Of a stretch of 6,522 nt of DNA, positions 1 to 5,516 are shown piece after piece; the stretch's first letter is position 1; every line of letters starts with the position of its first letter. This DNA is from CAZYSK01 sp964649415 (GTDB taxonomy: Bacteria > Chloroflexota > Anaerolineae > B4-G1), in the NCBI GenBank assembly GCA_964649415.1, contig CAZYSK010000164.1, positions 1-6,522 of the forward strand, in the 5' to 3' direction. Made by a program: the position numbers and the translations under genes. The notes beneath the pieces are model-generated. The model did not search any database. It was not told the origin of the DNA and was given only the letters and a program-made list of their open reading frames with translations.

Positions 1-297
1 ACCGAGGTCGAGGCGCTGCGCAGCCTGGTCTACCGCGTGGCCTGGATGGTCGATACCGGCCAACCTTTCACCCAACTGGCGGCGATGTGCAAGATGTACG
101 GCTCCGAAGTAGCCTCGCGGGCCGTTGCCCTGGCGTTGCAGATCCACGGAGGGCTGGGCTACACACGCGACTTCCCGATTGACCGGGCGTTCCGCGATGC
201 GCGTATCGCCGAGATCTTCGAGGGCACGAACGAGATCCAGCGTATCGTCATTGCCAGCAACATCTTCCGCCAGCACGGCGTGCGGATTCGACCGTAG
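1..297 (+). CDS. Acyl-CoA dehydrogenase, C-terminal part (5' end outside window)
   Basis: The reading frame is open from base 1 and ends at TAG 295-297, giving the last 98 residues of an acyl-CoA dehydrogenase. This FAD enzyme introduces the alpha-beta double bond into an acyl-CoA and passes electrons to ETF. The visible part is the C-terminal helical domain. It carries the family signature QIHGGLGYTRDFPIDR followed by RDARIAEIFEGTNEIQR. The Glu in FEGT (residue 74 of the fragment) lies where MCAD- and SCAD-type enzymes have the catalytic base, so the active-site base appears intact. The end of the protein looks normal. Eleven bases separate it from etfB, so the three genes are probably one transcript, and the neighbour supplies its electron acceptor. 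Substrate chain length cannot be told from this fragment. Confidence 0.95.
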   Translation, partial: TEVEALRSLVYRVAWMVDTGQPFTQLAAMCKMYGSEVASRAVALALQIHGGLGYTRDFPIDRAFRDARIAEIFEGTNEIQRIVIASNIFRQHGVRIRP

Positions 298-308
298 GAG
301 GTGCGGCT

Positions 309-1127
309 ATGCGAATTGTCGTGATTCTTGGACGGGTTCTCGATCCGAGTGGCATCGTCGTCAACCGGCGGCGGGGCCGCATCTTCGTCAACCGGGAGGA
401 GTACGTGCTCCAGCCAGCCGACCGCTGTGCGCTGGAGGCAGCGCTCTCCATCAAGGATGCCAACGGCGCTGAGGTGGTCGCCCTTCAGCGGGGGCCGCTG
501 CCCGACGATGACGTGCTCCGTCAGGCGCTGGCGACCGGCGCGGACCGGGCGATCTACCTGGCGGGCGAGGGGTTCGCGGAGGCCGACGATGCGGCCATGG
601 CCGGGGTCTTGGCGGCGGCGGTGGAGCGGCTGGGTGGGGCGGATCTGGTCCTCATCGGCGCGAGTACGCTGGACACGGGCCAGGGGCAGTTGGGCCCACG
701 GCTGGCCGAGGCGCTGGGACGGCCCCAGATACTCGGTGCCTGGGCGGTGGAGGCTGCCGACGGGCGCGTGCAGGCCGTGCTCCAGGCGTCGGAGGGGCAG
801 GGAACCGGGTCTTCTGGGAAAAAAAACCTGGTTTCGGTTGAGGCGGATCTACCTGCGCTGGTCACGGTGCTTGCAGGGTCGCTCAAGCCCCGCTACCCCG
901 ACGGCGTGCGCCTGATCAACGTCTATCGGGGCGTGGGCGAGTTGGCGGAGGCGCTGGAAGCGTGGGACGTTGCCGACCTGGTGGCGGCGGACGCCGTCAA
1001 GCCGCTGCTGGAGCGGCGTGGGCAGGACTTCCCACCGGAGCGGGAGCGCGGGACCCGCGCGAGTGGCGCGCCGGGCGACATGGCCCAGGTGGTGGCTGAC
1101 GCGCTTCGCCAGCGCGTGGGAGGCTGA
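309..1127 (+). CDS. etfB: Electron transfer flavoprotein beta subunit, divergent (EtfB/FixA family)
   Basis: This 272-residue protein is the small ETF subunit, which with EtfA takes electrons from the acyl-CoA dehydrogenase. The ATG at 309 has GGAGG (297-301) seven bases upstream. Family landmarks are present: the MRIVVILGRV start, QPADRCALEAAL (family NPxDxxALEEAL), RQALATGADRAIYL, ADLVLIGAS, LPALVTVLAG, KPRYPDGVRLINVYRG, and a C-terminal tail ending in PPERERGTRASGAPGDMAQVVADALRQ. Length is close to the usual 250-265, with a small excess. Departures: the nucleotide-binding DGDTxQxGP motif reads DTGQGQLGP (residues 122-130), and a Gly/Ser/Lys insertion near residues 165-173 separates EGQ from the LPALVTV strand. 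That insertion contains an A8 run (819-826). Identity as an EtfB-type protein is secure. Whether it binds AMP or FAD normally is not. Confidence 0.92.
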   Translation: MRIVVILGRVLDPSGIVVNRRRGRIFVNREEYVLQPADRCALEAALSIKDANGAEVVALQRGPLPDDDVLRQALATGADRAIYLAGEGFAEADDAAMAGVLAAAVERLGGADLVLIGASTLDTGQGQLGPRLAEALGRPQILGAWAVEAADGRVQAVLQASEGQGTGSSGKKNLVSVEADLPALVTVLAGSLKPRYPDGVRLINVYRGVGELAEALEAWDVADLVAADAVKPLLERRGQDFPPERERGTRASGAPGDMAQVVADALRQRVGG

Positions 1128-1133
1128 GGAGGG
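1128..1133 (+). promoter_or_regulatory. Ribosome binding site that fixes the etfA start
   Basis: GGAGGG lies four bases before the ATG at 1138 and directly after the etfB stop (TGA 1125-1127). The etfA frame is open further upstream to about 970, overlapping etfB. This site and the family N-terminus that follows argue that translation begins at 1138. Confidence 0.75.
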
Positions 1134-1137
1134 CGCT

Positions 1138-2169
1138 ATGGACGCATCATATCTCGATCTGCTGATGGCGCAACAGGAGGAGGTCACCGAGGCCGAGGGC
1201 GGGGGCGGCGGCGTGTGGGTCGTCGCCGACGTCGTGGACGGCGCGGTCGCGGCGGTGACGCTGGAAGCGCTGGGCGCGGCGCGCAATCTGGCCGATGCAC
1301 TGGGGGCCTACGTCTATGGGGTCCTGCTGGGCGAGGGTGTGGCCGGCCTGGCGCAGGCCCTGTACCAGGCCGGCGCCGACGGGGTGCGTGTGGCTGACGA
1401 TCCCTCGCTGGCGAGCTTTGTTTCAGCGCCCTACTTGAGGGTGCTGTCTGATCTCTTCGAGGAGGAGCAGCCGGAGGTGGTCCTGTTCGGTGCCACCGAA
1501 CAGGGGCAGGCGTTGGCCCCCCGGCTGGCCCAGCGCATGGGCGGTGGGTTGATCGAGCACGTGACGGCGGTCAGCCTGGATGAGTCTACCCGGACGGTGC
1601 AGGCCGCCTTCCCCATCTACGGCGGCGAGTATTTCGAGACGGCCGCCTGCCCGGAGGCCCGGCCGCAGTTTCTCACCGTCGAGCCCGGTGCTTTCCCTGC
1701 GCCGTTTGTCGACGCCTACCGCAAGGGGGAGCCCACGGCGCTCGATGCTGAGCCGATAGAGCCGGACGTGCGTGTGCTGGGGCCGGCGGAGGGGTTCGAG
1801 CCGCCCGTGGTGCCCCTGGCCCAGGCCCCGGTGCTCGTGGCCGCCGGGCGGCAGGCGGGCGACTTCGAGCTGGTGAAGCAATTGGCGGTGGCGCTGGGCG
1901 CTCAGTTGGCCGGTGACCGGGGCGCGCGGGACGCGGGCTGGATCGAGCCCGAGCGGATCGTGGACGTGCGCGGCGTGACGGTCGCGCCCCAGGTGTACGT
2001 GGCGGTGGGCATTCGGGGCGACACGTTCCACAACGCGGCCATCGAGGATGCGAAGTACATCGTCGCCATCCATCCAGACCCCGAGTCGCCCATCTTCGAG
2101 GTGGCGGACCTGTGCCTGGAGGCGGAGCCGCAAGAGGTTCTGCCGGCGCTGCTGGAGGCGCTGGGATAG
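1138..2169 (+). CDS. etfA: Electron transfer flavoprotein alpha subunit, divergent FAD site
   Basis: This 343-residue protein is the large ETF subunit, which normally carries the redox-active FAD. The N-terminal domain shows VWVVADVVDGAVAAVTLEAL, ADALGAYVYGVLLG, GATEQGQALAPRLAQRM and the PIYGGEYFET / FLTVEPGAFP strands. The C-terminal FAD domain begins at PVLVAAGRQAGDFELVKQLA and ends APQVYVAVGIRG...YIVAIHPDPESPIFEVADL...VLPALLEAL. Fold landmarks are therefore complete, but FAD-contact motifs differ: SRxxVDxGW reads DRGARDAGW (D260-W268), QxGQTGK reads IVDVRGV with Arg278 in place of the Thr, and GISGAIQH reads GIRGDTFH (G291-H298). The Arg of SR and the final His are kept. It begins ten bases after etfB, and an intrinsic terminator follows. 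Assignment as EtfA family is strong; a normal ETF cofactor and partner are uncertain. Confidence 0.92.
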   Translation: MDASYLDLLMAQQEEVTEAEGGGGGVWVVADVVDGAVAAVTLEALGAARNLADALGAYVYGVLLGEGVAGLAQALYQAGADGVRVADDPSLASFVSAPYLRVLSDLFEEEQPEVVLFGATEQGQALAPRLAQRMGGGLIEHVTAVSLDESTRTVQAAFPIYGGEYFETAACPEARPQFLTVEPGAFPAPFVDAYRKGEPTALDAEPIEPDVRVLGPAEGFEPPVVPLAQAPVLVAAGRQAGDFELVKQLAVALGAQLAGDRGARDAGWIEPERIVDVRGVTVAPQVYVAVGIRGDTFHNAAIEDAKYIVAIHPDPESPIFEVADLCLEAEPQEVLPALLEALG

Positions 2170-2194
2170 ACGCCCTGGATTCCGACTTTGCATA

Positions 2195-2229
2195 GGCCCT
2201 GGGGGAGTGGAAAGCCCTCAGGGCCTTTT
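2195..2229 (+). terminator. Intrinsic terminator of the acyl-CoA dehydrogenase-etfBA operon
   Basis: GGCCCTG (2195-2201) pairs with CAGGGCC (2219-2225), optionally extended by GGG/CCC inside, and is followed at once by TTTT (2226-2229). It starts 25 bases after the etfA stop. The T tract is short, so leak-through is possible. The 29 bases from 2230 to the first repeat unit show nothing I can name. Confidence 0.8.
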
Positions 2230-2258
2230 GGTTTCGGGTCTGGGGTGCGCCCTCCGCC

Positions 2259-2577
2259 GTAGGGCGCGTTTCCATACGCGCCGGTGTCGGTTATGGAAAA
2301 CCGACCCACACTCCCCGCGTCCCTTGTAGGGCGCGTTTCCATACGCGCCGATGTCGGTTAAGGAAAACCGACCCACACTCCCCGCGTCCCCTGTAGGGCG
2401 CGTTTCCATACGCGCCGACGTCGGTTGTGGAAAACCGACCTACAATCCCCGTGTCCGTTGTAGGGCGCGTTTCGATACGCGCCGGTGTCGGTTGTGGAAA
2501 ACCGACCTACACTCCCCGCGTCCGTTGTAGGGCGCGTTTCCATACGCGCCGGTGTCGGTTAAGGAAAACCGACCTAC
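2259..2577. repeat. Array 1: five 67-bp tandem units, each a double hairpin with complementary loops
   Basis: Five units begin at 2259, 2326, 2393, 2460 and 2527, with an exact 67-bp period. Each is a 51-bp element; 16-bp spacers of the type actccccgcgtccgtt separate them. The element reads GTAG, hairpin A (GGCGCGT, loop TTCCAT, ACGCGCC), a three-base junction (GGT, GAT or GAC), hairpin B (GTCGGTT, six-base loop, AACCGAC), then CTAC or CCAC. GTAG/CTAC closes a three-way junction in units 3-5. Both 7-bp stems are identical in all five units; changes fall in loops, junction, closing arm and spacer. Loop B is ATGGAA, AAGGAA, GTGGAA, GTGGAA, AAGGAA in order, complementary to loop A fully or nearly so. 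The period is not a multiple of three, so a repeated peptide is excluded. It sits between the etfA terminator and the response-regulator gene. Confidence 0.95.
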
Positions 2578-2634
2578 CTCTCGTGGTTCCGGCTCCCCTT
2601 GCGGATTTTGGCCGAACTCGATACCATGGGAGAT

Positions 2635-3342
2635 ATGACGACAATCCTGCTGGTTGAAGATGCGTCCGATCTCGCGCGCGTGATCGTGCACGAGCTGGAG
2701 GCCGTGGGCTACGAGGTGCTGCACGCCGCGGACGGGCTGACCGCGTTGGAGGCGTACGAGCGCCACGGGCCTGACCTGGTGATCCTGGATTGGATGCTGC
2801 CCAAGCTGGGCGGGCTGGAGGTGCTGCGCCGGATACGCCAGTCGTCCGCCGTCCCGATCCTGATGCTCACCGCACGGGATGAGGAGGCCGACCGCGTCAT
2901 TGGGCTGGAGGTGGGGGCGGACGACTACCTGAGCAAACCCTTCGGCATGCGCGAGCTGATCGCGCGGGTGCGTGCCTTGCTGCGTCGCATTGAGCGGGTG
3001 CAGCAGATCTTGGAGGCCGACCGCGCCCGGGGCGAGGCCGCGATCAGCTATGGCCCGCTGGTGCTGGACCCCGATGCCTACCGGGCCACCCTGGACGGGG
3101 AGCCGCTCGACCTGACCCGCACCGAGTTCGAGCTGTTACACCTGCTGTTGCGCAACCCGGGGCGCGCCTTCAGCCGCTCGTACCTCTTGGACACGGTCTG
3201 GGGGGAGACGTACGTGGCGGGTGACCGTTCGGTGGACAACGCTATCCTGCGGCTGCGGCGGAAGCTGGGCGAGTGGGGCGAGGCCATCGAGACGGTGTGG
3301 GGCGTGGGCTACCGCCTCGCGCCGGAGAGGCGGGCCGGATGA
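2635..3342 (+). CDS. OmpR/PhoB-family response regulator
   Basis: This 235-residue two-domain regulator is the DNA-binding partner of the adjoining kinase. The receiver domain (about 1-120) has the acidic pair E8-D9, phosphoacceptor D52 in LVILDWMLP, T79 in MLTAR, and K101 in SKPF, so all phosphotransfer residues are present. The C-terminal winged helix (about 138-231) shows LDLTRTEFELLHLLLRNPGRAFSR and RSVDNAILRLRRKLG, the recognition-helix region, then the wing VWGVGYRL. I chose ATG 2635 because the receiver fold starts directly there (MTTILLVEDA). GGGAG at 2628-2632 is only two bases upstream, so initiation may be weak or leaderless. ATG 2626 and TTG 2599 are in-frame alternatives without a convincing SD. 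The stop overlaps the kinase start (ATGA, 3339-3342), implying coupled translation. The target genes are unknown; auto-regulation through the short upstream region is plausible. Confidence 0.93.
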   Translation: MTTILLVEDASDLARVIVHELEAVGYEVLHAADGLTALEAYERHGPDLVILDWMLPKLGGLEVLRRIRQSSAVPILMLTARDEEADRVIGLEVGADDYLSKPFGMRELIARVRALLRRIERVQQILEADRARGEAAISYGPLVLDPDAYRATLDGEPLDLTRTEFELLHLLLRNPGRAFSRSYLLDTVWGETYVAGDRSVDNAILRLRRKLGEWGEAIETVWGVGYRLAPERRAG

Positions 3343-4931
3343 AGGCCACTCCGGCGCTCAAGCGTTTCCGGTTTCTGTGGGGCGCTCATCCGCTGTGGGC
3401 GCTGGTCGAGACCTGGTTGCTCGGGCTGCTGATCCTCTTCCCCCTGTCGCGCGTGATCGGTCATCTGCCGCCCGCCGTGTTCGACAACGGCACGTTGATG
3501 CTGTGCGGGGCGTGCGGCCTCTGGATGGTCCTGCGCACGCGCGTGCCCGAGATGCGCTGGCCCCTGCAGGTTGCGTGGGAACTGGCGGTGGGCATCGCGT
3601 TGAGCCTGCTAATGGCGGCGGGTCTGCGTCTTTGCACCGATGTGCTGGGGTGGTCGGAGGTGTGGGATCAGGGCGGCATGGGTGACTTCGCCACGGTGCT
3701 GCTGCTGATGACCGGCCCGGGCTACCTGGTGGCCCGGATCGGCGTGCGGGGCTGGCTGCTGTGGAACCGCGTGCGGCAGCGGCGCATGCTCCTCTCGCTG
3801 ACCCACGCCCACCTCACGCTGGTCATCCTGGTGATGGCCGCGCTGCTCGTCGTCGCTGCCATACCCATCGTGGCGTCTGAGGATTCGGGGCTGCACGACC
3901 CGGAGAGCGGCGGCGCGATGGCGCGCTTCGCCGACCGCGTGTTCCGTACCGCCATGCCCCTCGTCGGCATCTGGAGCGTGATGATGGTCGTCGCCGTGGC
4001 CGTGATGCTGCCGCCCTCGGCGCTCATCTCTTACGTCATCGCCCGCCGCACGACGCGGCGGCTGGAGCGGCTGGCCGAGACGGCGCGCGCGATGCGGGAG
4101 GGAGACTACAGCGCGCGGGTGGACGTGGCCGGTGAGGACGAGGTCGCGCAGTTGCAGGCCGACTTCAACGCCATGGCGGGGGAGTTGGAGCGCACCCTCC
4201 AGGACCTCGAAGCCCAGCGGGACACGGTGGCCCGTCTGCTGGATTCCCGGCGCGCGTTGCTGGCCGGCGTCTCCCACGAGCTGCGTACGCCCGTGGCCAC
4301 GGTGCGCGCGATGCTGGAATCGGCGTTGAAGCGAGAGGAGACGCCACCTGCCGCGCTGCGGCACGACCTGGAGGTGATGGAGGGGGAGGTGCTGCGGCTC
4401 CAGCGGCTGATCGCCGACCTATTCACGCTCTCGCGGCTCGAGGTGGAGCAGTTGACGACGGAGTGTCAACCCACGGATGTCGCGCCGCTGGTGCAGCGCA
4501 TCGTGGACGCGATAGCGCCGCTGGCGTGGGAGGGCGGACGGGTGGCGGTCGTGGCCGATCTGTCCGGCGAGCTGCCCCGGGCCTACGTGGACGAATCGCG
4601 GCTGGAGCAGGTCCTGGCCAACCTGCTGCGCAACGGCGTGCGCCACACGCCGCCGGGCGGCATCGTCGCCGTGATGGCCGCCTCCGAGACGGACGTGGTC
4701 CGGATCGAGGTGCGCGACACCGGGGAGGGCATCCCACCGGAGGATCTGCCCCACGTCTGGGAGCGTTTCTACCGGGGCGCGGGTGCCCGGGCTCAGGATG
4801 CGCGCGGCGTTGGGCTAGGCCTGGCGCTGGTCAAGGAACTGACCGAGGCGATGGGGGGCAGCGTCGAGGTGGAGAGCGTGGTGGGGGAGGGGAGTCGTTT
4901 CGTGGTGAGGTTGCCGAGAAGCGATGCGTGA
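3339..4931 (+). CDS. Membrane histidine kinase, six predicted TM segments, HAMP-HisKA-HATPase
   Basis: This 530-residue sensor kinase would phosphorylate the upstream regulator. ATG 3339 overlaps that gene's TGA and follows GGAGAGG (3324-3330). Predicted membrane segments lie near residues 19-40, 51-66, 79-98, 117-136, 157-178 and 207-233, and charges fit an N-in topology. The only sizeable outside loop is about 179-206, so no classic extracellular sensor domain is seen. A HAMP-like linker follows (about 234-287, with GEDEVAQL). The H-box is SHELRTPVATVRAMLES with H313. The catalytic domain has NLLRNGVRHTPPGG (N432), DTGEGIP, WERFYRG and GVGLGLALVKEL, the N, G1, F and G2 boxes, all intact. 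The signal sensed is unknown; the layout suggests membrane or intramembrane stress rather than ligand binding. A strong terminator starts 27 bases after the stop. Confidence 0.94.
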   Translation: MKATPALKRFRFLWGAHPLWALVETWLLGLLILFPLSRVIGHLPPAVFDNGTLMLCGACGLWMVLRTRVPEMRWPLQVAWELAVGIALSLLMAAGLRLCTDVLGWSEVWDQGGMGDFATVLLLMTGPGYLVARIGVRGWLLWNRVRQRRMLLSLTHAHLTLVILVMAALLVVAAIPIVASEDSGLHDPESGGAMARFADRVFRTAMPLVGIWSVMMVVAVAVMLPPSALISYVIARRTTRRLERLAETARAMREGDYSARVDVAGEDEVAQLQADFNAMAGELERTLQDLEAQRDTVARLLDSRRALLAGVSHELRTPVATVRAMLESALKREETPPAALRHDLEVMEGEVLRLQRLIADLFTLSRLEVEQLTTECQPTDVAPLVQRIVDAIAPLAWEGGRVAVVADLSGELPRAYVDESRLEQVLANLLRNGVRHTPPGGIVAVMAASETDVVRIEVRDTGEGIPPEDLPHVWERFYRGAGARAQDARGVGLGLALVKELTEAMGGSVEVESVVGEGSRFVVRLPRSDA

Positions 4932-4950
4932 TGCGTGATTCGTGTTGCGT
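4923..4950. repeat. Four-copy heptamer repeat spanning the kinase stop codon
   Basis: Four tandem 7-mers read GATGCGT, GATGCGT, GATTCGT, GTTGCGT. The kinase stop TGA (4929-4931) lies at the junction of the first two. A change in copy number by one unit would alter at most the last residues of the kinase. Probably a minor slippage product. Confidence 0.7.
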
Positions 4951-4958
4951 GTGGGGGG

Positions 4959-4996
4959 AACCTCCCGGAGACCTTGGGTTTCCGGGAGGTTTTTTT
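4959..4996 (+). terminator. Strong intrinsic terminator of the two-component operon
   Basis: AACCTCCCGGA (4959-4969) pairs perfectly with TCCGGGAGGTT (4981-4991) around an 11-base loop. The T tract is seven long (4990-4996), its first two bases belonging to the stem. This is a textbook Rho-independent terminator 27 bases after the kinase stop. Its 3' arm plus the following TGTCTATG resembles the tail of the repeat units downstream. Confidence 0.92.
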
Positions 4997-5003
4997 GTCT
5001 ATG

Positions 5004-5440
5004 CGGCCAAGGATGGCCGCGGTCCGATGTTGGCCTGCCGGGGGGTGCTGGGGTCTGTGGGGGGGTCTGTGTTGTGCATGCGGCCAAGGATGGCCGNNNN
5101 NNNNNNNNNNNNNNNNNNNNNNNNNNNNNNNNNNNNNNNNNNNNNNNNNNNNNNNNNNNNNNNNNNNNNNNNNNNNNNNNNNNNNNNNNNNNNNNNGTGT
5201 TGTGCATGCGGCCAAGGATGGCCGGGGTCCGGTGTTGGCCTGCCGGGGGGGCTGGGGACTGCGGGAGGTTCTGGGTTGTCCATGCGGCCAAGGATGGCCG
5301 CGGTCCGATGCTGGCCTGCCGAGGGGGCTGCGGCCAAGGATGGCCGCGGTCCGGTGTTGGCCTGCCAGGGGTGCTGCGGCCAGGGATGGCCGCGGTCCGA
5401 TGCTGGCCTGCCGGGGGTGCTGGGGCCTGCGGGAGGTGTC
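5004..5440. repeat. Array 2: tandem CGGCCA-AGGA-TGGCCG hairpin units, interrupted by a gap
   Basis: Six visible copies of a 16-bp hairpin (6-bp stem, loop AGGA; GGGA in the last) start at 5004, 5081, 5209, 5285, 5331 and 5377. Most are followed by CGGTCCGATGYTGGCCTGCC and a G-rich stretch. Distances between neighbours outside the gap are 77, 76, 46 and 46 bp, so there are long and short unit forms. Long forms add a roughly 30-bp tail with GGGAGGTTCTGGGTTGTCC-like sequence before ATG and the next hairpin. Spacings of 46, 76 and 77 are not multiples of three, and no frame gives a conserved peptide. With the gap, this accounts for nearly all of the 4997-5442 non-coding stretch. Function is unknown. 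The element is unrelated in sequence to array 1, though both are tandem hairpins. Confidence 0.9.
5097..5196. other. Assembly gap (exactly 100 N)
   Basis: A run of exactly 100 N, the conventional length for a gap of unknown size, lies inside array 2. The last 28 bases before it (5069-5096) are identical to the first 28 after it (5197-5224). The true distance may therefore be zero or negative (overlapping contig ends), or may hold further repeat units. Nothing spanning it should be read as a gene. Confidence 0.97.
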
Positions 5441-5442
5441 TT

Positions 5443-5460
5443 TTGCGACGAAGTTGCGAC
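5443..5460. promoter_or_regulatory. Paired TTGCGAC direct repeat, possible operator or promoter element
   Basis: TTGCGAC occurs at 5443-5449 and 5454-5460, 11 bp apart, about one helical turn, in the region between array 2 and the GTG start at 5529. Downstream are the palindrome GACATGTC (5480-5487) and a -10-like TATGCT (5493-5498). The spacing to TTGCGA does not make a standard sigma-70 promoter. Same-face spacing would suit a dimeric regulator, but this is a suggestion from spacing alone. Confidence 0.3.
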
Positions 5461-5516
5461 AGGTGCGCGATCGGGGCGCGACATGTCTGCGCTATGCTGG
5501 GTCCGAGTTCTCGTGG

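Noticed and set aside
970..1137. Upstream extension of etfA overlapping etfB
   Set aside because: The added residues are low-complexity Arg/Trp/Ser from the etfB shadow frame. The SD at 1128-1133 supports ATG 1138.
2259..2577. CRISPR array (regular repeats with spacers)
   Set aside because: The 16-bp spacers are nearly identical to one another and the 51-bp element is itself a double hairpin. No cas genes are present. It is a simple tandem repeat.
2259..2577. Array 1 as a chain of intrinsic terminators
   Set aside because: Neither hairpin is followed by a T tract. Hairpin A runs into the junction and hairpin B into CTAC/CCAC.
2599..2625. Sigma-70 promoter for the regulator (TTGCGG ... GATACC)
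   Set aside because: The -10 box is poor and the spacing only about 15 bp, so it does not meet the standard for a feature.
2599..2634. TTG start giving a longer response regulator
   Set aside because: It has no SD, and the receiver fold begins at MTTILLVED (2635). The 12 extra residues do not match receiver N-termini.
1902..2766. Minus-strand reading frames with repeated METRPT...GRFS...GAY.NAPY peptides
   Set aside because: They arise from array 1. The 67-bp period is not divisible by three, so each unit is read in a different frame, and the frames run into the reverse complement of etfA and the regulator.
3273..3338. Upstream extension of the kinase within the regulator gene
   Set aside because: The 22 extra residues are Gly/Arg-rich shadow sequence. 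The ATGA overlap with a preceding GGAGAGG supports 3339.
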